Below are positions 1 to 5,734 of a stretch of DNA of 6,144 nucleotides, piece after piece. Numbering within the stretch: position 1 is the first letter of the stretch; each line of letters opens with the position of its first letter. A program made the position numbers and the translations under genes. This DNA comes from an uncultured Clostridium sp. GTDB taxonomy: Bacteria > Bacillota > Clostridia > TANB77 > CAG-508. The notes beneath the pieces were generated by a model. It did not search any database. It had not been told where the DNA came from and saw only the letters and a program-made list of their open reading frames with translations. The DNA is taken from NCBI GenBank assembly GCA_900557475.1, contig USTA01000057.1, positions 1-6,144 on the forward strand, written 5' to 3'.

Positions 1-62
1 TATTATATACTTTGCAATTTTTTCAAACAGAACTATCTCAAAAAATTGCAAAGTATATAATA
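1..62. repeat. Perfect 23-bp inverted repeat at the window edge (probable fold-back artefact)
   Basis: Bases 1-23 are the exact reverse complement of bases 40-62, separated by a 16-nt spacer (24-39). The match runs to the first base of the window. The right arm encodes KIAKYII-type residues that fit the methyltransferase family. The left arm gives LYTLQFF, which does not. An inverted copy ending at a sequence end is typical of a fold-back or chimera made during amplification, library preparation or assembly. A genuine hairpin inside the gene is the alternative. Confidence 0.8.
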
Positions 63-920
63 GATAATTGGAACGAATCTATATATAACGAGGAAACGCA
101 AAAAGGTTTATTAAGAAATATTATGGTAAGAGAAGGATTTGGTACACATGAAGTAATGGTAGTACTTGTCCAAACTAAAGAAAAAAATGTGTTTGAAAAA
201 GAAAATTCAAATTTAAGTATAGAAAAACTTATAAATGAATTTCCAATGATAAAAACAATAATTATAAATGTAAACAAAGAGAACACAAATGTAGTTTTAT
301 CTAGAGATAATATAATTGTTTATGGTAAAGGATATATAACAGATAAATTAGGAGGATATACATTTAAAATTTCCGCAAATTCATTTTATCAAATAAACCC
401 AGTACAAACAGAAAAAATATATAACTTAGCAATAAAAAAAGCTGAATTAAAAAATGAAGATATTGTATGCGATTTATATTGCGGGATTGGTACAATTGGA
501 ATTTTTGCTGCTAAATATGTAAGCAAAGTATATGGAATAGAAATTGTAGAAGAAGCAATAAAAGACGCCAAAGAAAATGCCAAAATTAATGGTATTTCAA
601 ATGCCGATTTTTTAGTGGGAGATGTAGAAAATGTATTTGATGAATTATTAAAAAAAGGAACAAAACCAAATACAGTATTTGTAGATCCTCCAAGAAAAGG
701 ACTTGATAAAAATACAATAGAAAATTTAAAAAAGCTAAAATTAGAAAAGATAGTATATGTTAGCTGCAACCCAGCTACTCTTGTAAGAGATTTAAAGGAA
801 CTTAATAGTGTTTATGATATTAATTCAGTAACGCCTATTGACAATTTTTGTTTTACTTCTCATGTGGAAGTAGTTACATTGCTGGAGCTAAAAGAAGAAT
901 TAAAAAATACAATTGTATGA
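3..920 (+). CDS. rlmD: 23S rRNA (uracil-5-)-methyltransferase, RlmD/RumA family, 5'-truncated by the window edge
   Basis: This enzyme uses SAM to methylate C5 of a uridine in 23S rRNA (U1939 for RlmD; some Firmicute homologues also modify U747). Visible are the family's Phe-Tyr-Gln-Ile-Asn segment (nt 384-398), SAM motif DLYCGIGTIGIFAA (471-512), DPPRKG (684-701), the catalytic-Cys motif SCNP (762-773, Cys at 765-767) and the C-terminal HVE with the presumed general-base Glu (867-869). The C-terminus is complete. The frame is open to base 1, and family members are about 450 residues, so roughly 150 residues (TRAM domain and most Fe-S cysteines) lie outside the window. The TTG at 12 is internal, not the start. 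The first seven codons or so are suspect because they are one arm of a perfect inverted repeat and lack the Cys-x-x-Gln expected just before the TELSQ segment. The next gene starts 20 nt downstream, which suggests co-transcription. Confidence 0.92.
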   Translation, partial: LYTLQFFQTELSQKIAKYIIDNWNESIYNEETQKGLLRNIMVREGFGTHEVMVVLVQTKEKNVFEKENSNLSIEKLINEFPMIKTIIINVNKENTNVVLSRDNIIVYGKGYITDKLGGYTFKISANSFYQINPVQTEKIYNLAIKKAELKNEDIVCDLYCGIGTIGIFAAKYVSKVYGIEIVEEAIKDAKENAKINGISNADFLVGDVENVFDELLKKGTKPNTVFVDPPRKGLDKNTIENLKKLKLEKIVYVSCNPATLVRDLKELNSVYDINSVTPIDNFCFTSHVEVVTLLELKEELKNTIV

Positions 921-940
921 ATACAAGGAGAAAATAGATT

Positions 941-1513
941 ATGAAAATAGGAATTGATATAGATGGAGTAATATTAGATTATCAAAGAGTACTAAACACA
1001 TATGGAGATTTATATGATTTTATAGAATTGAAAAAAGCAGGAATTGTTAACAGAAATGAGCTGCATTTAAGAAAGAAATATGATTGGACTGACGAAGAAA
1101 GAATGAAATTTGTTAATAAGTATTTTTTAAAATTATCTAAGCAAACACCACTAATACCTGGTGCAAAAGATGTAATAAATATGTTACAAAAAGAAGGAAA
1201 TGAACTTATTATAATATCTGCAAGAGGTGGAACGATTGAAGAAATGCGAGATGTTGCAATAGAAAAGTTCAAAGAAGAAGGAATCTCATTTAATAAATAT
1301 TATTGGAAGCAAGATGATAAACTAGAAGTAGCACAAAAAGAAAATATAGACTTTATGATAGATGACTCATATGATGTTTGTAAAAAACTATCAGCAAATG
1401 GAATAAAGACAATATATTTTAGAGACAAAGAAATGAAAAAGTTAGAGCAGAATGAATTTTTAAAAGAAGTTAGTAATTGGGGAGAGATATATAGGTATAT
1501 AAGGGAGGTATAG
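941..1513 (+). CDS. HAD-superfamily 5'-nucleotidase, NT5C type
   Basis: This is probably a cytosolic Mg-dependent phosphatase acting on nucleoside or deoxynucleoside monophosphates; the substrate cannot be read from sequence. HAD motif I is DIDGV (residues 6-10, nucleophile Asp6 and acid/base Asp8), motif II is IIISARG (90-96, Ser93), a motif III Lys is likely near residue 127, and motif IV is FMIDDSYD (138-145, Asp141-Asp142). A YDW at 47-49 lies in the cap region. The length of 190 residues suits the NT5C/bacterial nucleotidase group. ATG at 941 is preceded by AAGGAG at 925-930. The gene starts 20 nt after the methyltransferase and ends 5 nt before the ITP/XTPase, so the three are likely one transcript. 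A second, diverged member of the family is at 4842-5453, with an almost identical first ten codons. The exact phosphatase specificity is uncertain; family placement is firm. Confidence 0.82.
   Translation: MKIGIDIDGVILDYQRVLNTYGDLYDFIELKKAGIVNRNELHLRKKYDWTDEERMKFVNKYFLKLSKQTPLIPGAKDVINMLQKEGNELIIISARGGTIEEMRDVAIEKFKEEGISFNKYYWKQDDKLEVAQKENIDFMIDDSYDVCKKLSANGIKTIYFRDKEMKKLEQNEFLKEVSNWGEIYRYIREV
947..970 (+). repeat. Direct repeat copy 1 (shared with 4848-4871)
   Basis: A 24-nt stretch over HAD motif I is identical to 4848-4871, and the 30 nt from each ATG differ at one base only. The sequence encodes IGIDIDGV in both nucleotidases. It is best explained by common ancestry and strong codon bias over a conserved motif. 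It could still act as a short recombination site. Confidence 0.6.
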
Positions 1514-1518
1514 TATAA

Positions 1519-2049
1519 ATGAAGATATTAATGGGAACCAAAAATCCAGGGAAAATAGAAGGAGCAAAACAAGCTTTTGAAAAATATTTTGAAAATGTTG
1601 AAGTAGTAGGAATACCAGTAAGCTCAAATGTAGGAAATCAACCAATAAATGAAGAAATAATTAGGGGAGCTAAAAATAGAGTTAAGAATTTAAGAGAATA
1701 TGCAATCGAAAATCAAATAAAAGCAGATTTTTACATATCAAGTGAAGCTGGAATTACAAATTTGCTAGGAGAATGGATTGACATAAATGCAGTAGTAATA
1801 GAAGATTCAAAAGGATATCAAAGCATAGGGACAAGTCAAGGATTTCCTATTCCAGACAAATATATAAATGAAATAAAAGAAACTGAACTTGGAAAAGTTA
1901 TGGATAGAATATTTAGTGGAAAAGAATTAGGTAAAGGAAAAGGCGGAATTAGTTTCTTAACAAAAAATGAAGTTTCAAGAATTGATTTAACAAGAAATGC
2001 GTTTGTTATGGCACTAACAAAACATATAAATGGAGAGATGTGGAGATAA
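1519..2049 (+). CDS. yjjX: Inosine/xanthosine triphosphatase, YjjX (NTPase_I-T / DUF84) family
   Basis: This family dephosphorylates deaminated purine nucleotides such as ITP and XTP to the diphosphates, keeping them out of RNA and DNA. The 176 residues align by eye along the whole length of E. coli YjjX: N-terminal GTKNPGKIEGA (6-16), then NQPINEEIIRGAKNRV (40-55), ISSEAGI (73-79), a conserved core IDINAVVIED (87-96), GFPIP (108-112), and a C-terminal SRIDLTRNAFVMAL segment (153-166). No key segment seems missing. ATG 1519 is served by GGGAGG at 1503-1508, which lies inside the end of the preceding nucleotidase gene, so translation is probably coupled. This is the last gene before the terminator at 2073-2132. 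The Maf and HAM1/RdgB families have related roles, but the GAKNRV and EAG pattern favours YjjX. Confidence 0.9.
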   Translation: MKILMGTKNPGKIEGAKQAFEKYFENVEVVGIPVSSNVGNQPINEEIIRGAKNRVKNLREYAIENQIKADFYISSEAGITNLLGEWIDINAVVIEDSKGYQSIGTSQGFPIPDKYINEIKETELGKVMDRIFSGKELGKGKGGISFLTKNEVSRIDLTRNAFVMALTKHINGEMWR

Positions 2050-2072
2050 ACATTAAATTCAAGAACCAAATG

Positions 2073-2132
2073 AAGTGCATCCAAAATGTTAGATAAACAT
2101 TTTGGGTGCACTTAAAAATTTCTTTCTTTTTT
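2073..2132 (+). terminator. Intrinsic terminator closing the rlmD-nucleotidase-yjjX unit
   Basis: An 18-bp stem pairs 2073-2090 with 2096-2113 through one G-U wobble and a 5-nt loop (2091-2095). A pyrimidine-rich run follows at 2119-2132 with only two C among the T residues. Five A residues sit between stem and T run, which is not the classic layout. The run lies on the downstream side for + strand transcription, and no matching A run lies upstream, so it is probably one-directional. Confidence 0.78.
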
Positions 2133-2140
2133 AAAATTTT

Positions 2141-2154
2141 TATGATAGTATTAT
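2141..2154 (+). promoter_or_regulatory. Possible promoter -10 region for the HD-CYTH-NMNAT unit
   Basis: The gene at 2175 follows a terminator and should need its own promoter. TATGAT (2141-2146) and TATTAT (2149-2154) both resemble a -10 box. No convincing TTGACA-like -35 box lies at the right distance, because that region is the T-rich terminator tail. Placement is tentative. Confidence 0.3.
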
Positions 2155-2174
2155 GAAAAAGGAGAAACAAGATA

Positions 2175-2801
2175 ATGGACAAGATTTTAAACGAAGAAAT
2201 AATACAATATATCAATAGTGAGATATTTCCATTATATAATAGAAATGAAGAAGGACATGGAATAAAACATATAGAAACAGTTATCAGGAGAAGTTTAGAA
2301 TTAGCTACTAAATATGATGTGAATTTAGATATGGTGTATGTAATTGCTGCATATCATGATTTAGGACATGGCATAGATAGAAAAACTCATGAAATTATAT
2401 CAGCGGAAATGTTTATTAAAGACAAAAATATGAAAAAATGGTTTAATAGCAACGAAAGAAATGTAATAAAAGAAGCGATTGAAGACCATAGAGCTTCAAG
2501 CAATCATGAACCTAGAAGTATATATGGTATGATTGTAAGTACAGCAGACAGAACAATTATTGATATAGATGATACAATAAAAAGAAGCTATTCATATGGA
2601 CTAAAAAATTATCCAGCGCTTACAAAAGAGGAACAAATAGAAAGGGTATATGAGCACTTAACAGAAAAATATGGAGAAAAAGGATATGCTAAAACATATT
2701 TAGAAGATAAGGAATTTGATAAGGCAATTGGAGAACTGAGAAAGGCATTGTCTAATAAAGAAGAATTTATTGAAAGAATAGAGAAAATATCTGAAAAGTA
2801 G
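2175..2801 (+). CDS. HD-domain phosphohydrolase
   Basis: This is a predicted soluble metal-dependent phosphohydrolase of the HD superfamily. The metal-site pattern is complete in order: His32 in HGIKH (28-32), the HD pair His61-Asp62 in AAYHDLGHG (58-66), His72, His105 in EDHRAS (103-108) and Asp125 in SADR (122-126). The last 50 residues or so are charged and probably helical. Members of this superfamily hydrolyse phosphomonoesters or phosphodiesters, often of nucleotides, but the substrate here is not known. The protein is 208 residues with no signal peptide or membrane segment. ATG 2175 follows AAGGAG (2159-2164) at 10 nt. The stop overlaps the ribosome binding site of the CYTH gene, whose ATG is 15 nt downstream, so the two genes are likely translated together. 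Proximity to nucleotidases and an NTPase favours a nucleotide-like substrate; this is inference. Confidence 0.85.
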   Translation: MDKILNEEIIQYINSEIFPLYNRNEEGHGIKHIETVIRRSLELATKYDVNLDMVYVIAAYHDLGHGIDRKTHEIISAEMFIKDKNMKKWFNSNERNVIKEAIEDHRASSNHEPRSIYGMIVSTADRTIIDIDDTIKRSYSYGLKNYPALTKEEQIERVYEHLTEKYGEKGYAKTYLEDKEFDKAIGELRKALSNKEEFIERIEKISEK

Positions 2802-2816
2802 GAGGAACGATAATAT

Positions 2817-3638
2817 ATGAGTAGCATGGAATTGGAAGTAAAGATTTTAAATATTGATAAAGAAGAATTAGAAAATAGAATTAAAGAAGCGGGAGGAAAA
2901 TATATTAGTTCTTCAAAACAGTATCTATGCGTATATGACCTAGCTTATATAAATCAGAGATATAATGCAAATTTATATGAATTAAATAATGAGAAGATTG
3001 AATTAAGAAGAGAAATAGCGGTAGCTAAAATCAAAAATCTTTTTCAAGAAATTGATCAACTATTGAGTAATAAGGAAATCGACTTTTTAAAAAATAACTT
3101 TAAAATAGATAATTTATCACAAATATTTACTTTTGATAAAGAACAAATTTTAAATTTACTAAACAGTAATAAGCTAAAAGAATTTATAAATAATTACAAA
3201 ACTACAACAAAAAAGTGGATTAGACTAAGGAAAACAATTGAGAAAAAAGAAAATGAAGAAATAAAAGAAAAAACAACTTTAACAATAAAACATATTCTGA
3301 AAAATAATGAATCAAATATTCAACAAATGCAAGAAACAGAGATAGAAGTAAGTTCATTTGAAGAGACAAATGAATTACTTGAAAAATTGGGATTTTCATA
3401 TAGAAGCTATCAAGAAAAGAAGCGAGAAAAATATATTTTAAACGAGCATGAAATAGATATTGATACATGGCCTAAGCTATTGCCTTATGCTGAAATAGAA
3501 GGAAAAGACGAAAAAGATATAGAAAATATATTAGAAATTTTAGGATATTCTTTTAGGGATACAATTTCGTGTACTGTTGATGAAATTTATAAAAAGTTAG
3601 GTTTAGATATAAATAATATGAGAGAACTAAAATTTTAA
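2817..3638 (+). CDS. CYTH-domain protein (class IV adenylate cyclase / triphosphatase-like) with a large internal insertion
   Basis: CYTH proteins form a tunnel that binds triphosphates; members include CyaB-type adenylate cyclases, thiamine triphosphatase and inorganic triphosphatases. The signature ExExK is at residues 5-9 (ELEVK). Later strands carry KKWIRLRK (132-139), TTLTIKHI (153-160), ETEIEV (173-178) and the C-terminal DTWPKLLPYAEIEG (216-229), all with the charged residues expected to line the tunnel. A simple CYTH protein has about 170-200 residues; this one has 273. The excess is mainly residues about 43-130, between the QYLCVYD strand and the RxR strand. That stretch is charged, probably helical, and looks coiled-coil-like at 56-85. 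ATG 2817 was chosen over ATG 2826 because AGGAGG (2800-2805) is 11 nt from the first and 20 nt from the second. Which of the known CYTH reactions it performs cannot be told from sequence. Confidence 0.85.
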   Translation: MSSMELEVKILNIDKEELENRIKEAGGKYISSSKQYLCVYDLAYINQRYNANLYELNNEKIELRREIAVAKIKNLFQEIDQLLSNKEIDFLKNNFKIDNLSQIFTFDKEQILNLLNSNKLKEFINNYKTTTKKWIRLRKTIEKKENEEIKEKTTLTIKHILKNNESNIQQMQETEIEVSSFEETNELLEKLGFSYRSYQEKKREKYILNEHEIDIDTWPKLLPYAEIEGKDEKDIENILEILGYSFRDTISCTVDEIYKKLGLDINNMRELKF

Positions 3639-3660
3639 TAAGTAAAAAGGAGGATGACAT

Positions 3661-4791
3661 ATGGAACTAAACACAAAAAATCAAATAACATCAGCAAATA
3701 AAGGAATTGTAGCTGCTATTGGAAGATGGATGCCAATTCATAATGGACATAAGGAATTTCTTATAAAATTAGCCAATGAATACGAGAAAATAATTGTCAT
3801 AATTGGGTCTTGCTACGAAAATGGAACAAAAAGAAATTGTATTCCATCAATTGAAAGAGAAAAAATGATACACGCCATATTTAAAAGAGAAAATATTAGC
3901 AAAGAAAAATATGAAATTGTACAAGTTCCAGATGTAGATACTTTTGAAGAATGGATTAAAGATATTAAAGAAGTATGCAGAATCCATGGTGTCACGCATT
4001 TTTGCACAGGCAATAAAGAAGATATTTTAAATATATTAGAGAGAAGCGGAGAGAAATTAGAATTTAAAATAATAAATCCAGAAGAAAAATCTAATTTTCT
4101 ATATCATTCTACTGATATAAGAAATCTTATTACAGAAGGAAAGTATGAAGAAGTACAAAAATTGATTCCTGATGAAATAAATCCAATATTATACGGAAAT
4201 GCTTTTAAAGAGATTATAGCTGCTAGTAAAAAAAGAGGAATAGAATTTGAAAAGGGAAGACAGTGTGTAGATGTAATTTTATTAATTAAAAATATTAACG
4301 ATGGAAAAATGTATGTACTATTAGGAAAAAGGTCAATAGAAAAAGAAGACTTTCCAGGATATCTAGCCCTTCCAGGAGGTGGAATAAATAAATTTGAAAC
4401 GCCAGTAAATGCTGCTATTCGAGAATTTAAGGAAGAAACCGGGCTTGAAATTACAATGCTTGATAATTCTTTAGAACCAGCTATAATAAGATTTAGTAAT
4501 GGTTTAGGTTCTAACATAGAGAGAATGCATATAGTTGGAATTTATAGTTCAAAAGATAAAAACATAGCAGGAACAAAAGGCGGGTCTTCTCAATGCTTTG
4601 GAATATTTATAGAAGATGAATTGGAAAAATACAAAAAACAATTAGACCCAAAAGACGACTTGGAAATGCCTGATTTTTATGAAGTAAATGAAGCAATAGA
4701 AAGTGGATTAGCATATCAACATGAAGCTATGATAAAAAAAGCATTGAGTATGTTTGAAGCATATCCAGACTTAGTTATAAAAAGTGAATAA
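3661..4791 (+). CDS. nadM: Bifunctional NMN adenylyltransferase (NadM type) / Nudix hydrolase
   Basis: Residues about 14-175 form a nucleotidyltransferase domain with GRWMPIHNGH (21-30, the HxGH motif) and STDIR (150-154, the ST-x-IR phosphate-binding motif). This is the pattern of NadM, which makes NAD from NMN and ATP. Residues about 200-345 form a Nudix domain with a complete Nudix box from Gly240 through Glu246, Arg254-Glu255, Glu258-Glu259 to Gly261-Leu262. The same domain order is known from Synechocystis slr0787, where the Nudix half splits ADP-ribose into AMP and ribose 5-phosphate. All catalytic motifs are intact, so both halves are probably active, but the Nudix substrate is inferred from the family. 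AAGGAGG (3647-3653) sits 7 nt before ATG 3661, and the gap from the CYTH gene is 22 nt. Clostridia normally make NAD with the unrelated NadD, so this may be a second or specialised enzyme. Confidence 0.9.
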   Translation: MELNTKNQITSANKGIVAAIGRWMPIHNGHKEFLIKLANEYEKIIVIIGSCYENGTKRNCIPSIEREKMIHAIFKRENISKEKYEIVQVPDVDTFEEWIKDIKEVCRIHGVTHFCTGNKEDILNILERSGEKLEFKIINPEEKSNFLYHSTDIRNLITEGKYEEVQKLIPDEINPILYGNAFKEIIAASKKRGIEFEKGRQCVDVILLIKNINDGKMYVLLGKRSIEKEDFPGYLALPGGGINKFETPVNAAIREFKEETGLEITMLDNSLEPAIIRFSNGLGSNIERMHIVGIYSSKDKNIAGTKGGSSQCFGIFIEDELEKYKKQLDPKDDLEMPDFYEVNEAIESGLAYQHEAMIKKALSMFEAYPDLVIKSE

Positions 4792-4841
4792 TATAAAAAA
4801 TGGATTAAGATAAATTGAAAAGATAAAAAAAGGAGATAATT

Positions 4842-5453
4842 ATGAATATAGGAATTGATATAGATGGAGTATTAACAAATATAAGAAAATTTGAAATAGA
4901 AGAAGGCATAAAATATTGTGAAAAAACTAAAATTGGAGGTTTGGTAAATTCAGATGCCTATTCTTCAACAGATATGTTTAACTGGGATGAGGAAACCGAC
5001 TTCGATTTTTGGAAGGAAAATATATTCAAATATGCTGAAACAGGCGAAGTTATGGAAGGAGCTGCAAATAATACAAAAAAACTAAAAGAAGATGGGCACA
5101 AATTATATATTATTACAGCGAGATGGCTTGCTAATGACGAAGAAAATGCAATAACAAAGAACAATAATGGAATAAGAGAAAAGATGAGAGATACTGTAAA
5201 GGGATGGCTTAGAAAAAACAATATTGAATATGATAAAATTATTTTTTCAGGAGAAGATAAGTCTAAACATATAATTGAAAACAAAATTGATATTATGATA
5301 GAAGACTCACCAAATAATTTGAAACAATTAAGTAAATTAACAAAAATGATATGCATGGATTGGAATTATAATAAAGAAGTTGATGGTGAAAAAATATATA
5401 GATGTTATAATTGGGATGAAATATATAGTTATATAACAAATGTAGAGAAGTAA
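4842..5453 (+). CDS. Second HAD-superfamily 5'-nucleotidase, NT5C type
   Basis: This is a probable cytosolic nucleoside monophosphate phosphatase. HAD motif I is DIDGV (residues 6-10, Asp6 and Asp8), motif II is IITARW (90-95, Thr92), a motif III Lys is likely at 140 or 142, and motif IV is IMIEDSPNN (151-159, Glu154-Asp155). The cap region has FNWDEETDFDFWKE (46-59). At 203 residues it is slightly longer than the paralogue at 941-1513. The two share nearly identical first ten residues and a W-x-E-I-Y-x-Y-I ending, but are otherwise clearly diverged, so this is not a recent copy. AGGAG (4831-4835) precedes the ATG by 6 nt. The 50-nt gap after NMNAT-Nudix holds no visible terminator, so it is likely the last gene of that transcript. 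Possible substrates include NMN or AMP released by the neighbouring enzyme; this is speculation. Confidence 0.82.
   Translation: MNIGIDIDGVLTNIRKFEIEEGIKYCEKTKIGGLVNSDAYSSTDMFNWDEETDFDFWKENIFKYAETGEVMEGAANNTKKLKEDGHKLYIITARWLANDEENAITKNNNGIREKMRDTVKGWLRKNNIEYDKIIFSGEDKSKHIIENKIDIMIEDSPNNLKQLSKLTKMICMDWNYNKEVDGEKIYRCYNWDEIYSYITNVEK
4848..4871 (+). repeat. Direct repeat copy 2 (shared with 947-970)
   Basis: This is the second copy of the 24-nt identical stretch, in the start of the second nucleotidase. Recombination between the copies would delete about 3.9 kb, including yjjX and the HD, CYTH and NMNAT-Nudix genes, and would leave one hybrid nucleotidase in frame. Confidence 0.6.
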
Positions 5454-5495
5454 AAATAAAAAATATTATAATATAATAAAGAGGTACTATTTAAG

Positions 5496-5563
5496 TGAAC
5501 TTTGTTGTTAGACAAAAAAGATTAACAATGATGGTTCAGTGCAATAATGGTGCTTTTTTTTTT
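5496..5563 (+). terminator. Structured element with intrinsic terminator after the second nucleotidase
   Basis: A long imperfect stem pairs 5496-5510 with 5523-5538: 15 pairs including several G-U, one bulge, and a 12-nt A-rich loop. A small hairpin follows at once (5538-5542 with 5550-5554, two G-U pairs), running directly into ten T residues (5554-5563). The order stem, short GC-containing hairpin, T run fits an intrinsic terminator for + strand transcription. The terminal hairpin alone is weak, so the larger stem may contribute, or the element may be an attenuator or small RNA. Confidence 0.6.
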
Positions 5564-5644
5564 GAAATAAATATATTATAAAATTGTGAAAATATGCAAC
5601 TATATGTGAGAAATAAAGTATCTAATTAATAGGAGGGAAGAATT
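5564..5644. other. AT-rich intergenic spacer ahead of the receiver stub
   Basis: No gene is visible here. A promoter for the downstream genes is expected, since a terminator lies just upstream. TATTAT-like sequences are present (for example 5574-5579), but none pairs with a believable -35 box at normal spacing. The AGGAGG at 5631-5636 is the ribosome binding site for the TTG at 5645. Confidence 0.4.
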
Positions 5645-5734
5645 TTGATAAATATGCTAATAGTTAATGATGATATACATTTTATAAAAAAGGTTATATC
5701 AATAATAAAAAATGGAGAAATTGCATGTGAATAA
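5645..5734 (+). pseudogene. Truncated response-regulator receiver domain (29-residue stub)
   Basis: A TTG start 8 nt after a perfect AGGAGG (5631-5636) opens a 29-codon frame ending in TAA (5732-5734). The product begins MINMLIVNDDIHFIKKV, which matches beta-1, the acidic pocket (Asp9-Asp10) and helix 1 of a CheY-like receiver. The rest of the domain, including the phosphoacceptor Asp, is missing. The frame is too short for a working receiver, so the simplest reading is a decayed or deleted response-regulator gene that kept its start signals. It overlaps the glycosyltransferase start (GTG 5727) by 8 nt, so it might now act as a translated leader. The similarity is judged by eye over a short stretch and could be coincidental. 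Confidence 0.5.

Noticed and set aside
12..920. TTG at 12 as the true start of the methyltransferase
   Set aside because: The frame is open to base 1, there is no ribosome binding site, the protein would lack the N-terminal third of the family, and the codon lies in the suspect inverted repeat.
2114..2174. Riboswitch or leader RNA before the HD gene
   Set aside because: Only about 40 nt remain between the terminator T run and the start codon, with no further stem visible.
2817..3638. Frameshift or fusion explaining the extra length of the CYTH gene
   Set aside because: The frame is continuous, codon use is even along it, and CYTH motifs on both sides of the extra segment are in the right order, so an insertion fits better.
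4104..4517. 137-codon open frame on the - strand
   Set aside because: It is antisense to the intact NMNAT-Nudix gene, has no recognisable domain, and its composition (Ser, Leu, Phe, Ile rich) is what the complement of AT-rich coding sequence gives. Other - strand frames (for example 389-769, 4958-5356) are rejected for the same reason.
947..4871. Direct repeats as ends of a mobile element
   Set aside because: The repeats lie inside homologous coding starts over a conserved motif. There is no transposase, integrase or terminal inverted repeat in the interval.
5587..5614. Spaced TGTGA direct repeats (5587-5591 and 5605-5609) as a regulator site
   Set aside because: The similarity is short, AT-rich flanks make it easy by chance, and no known operator is matched closely.
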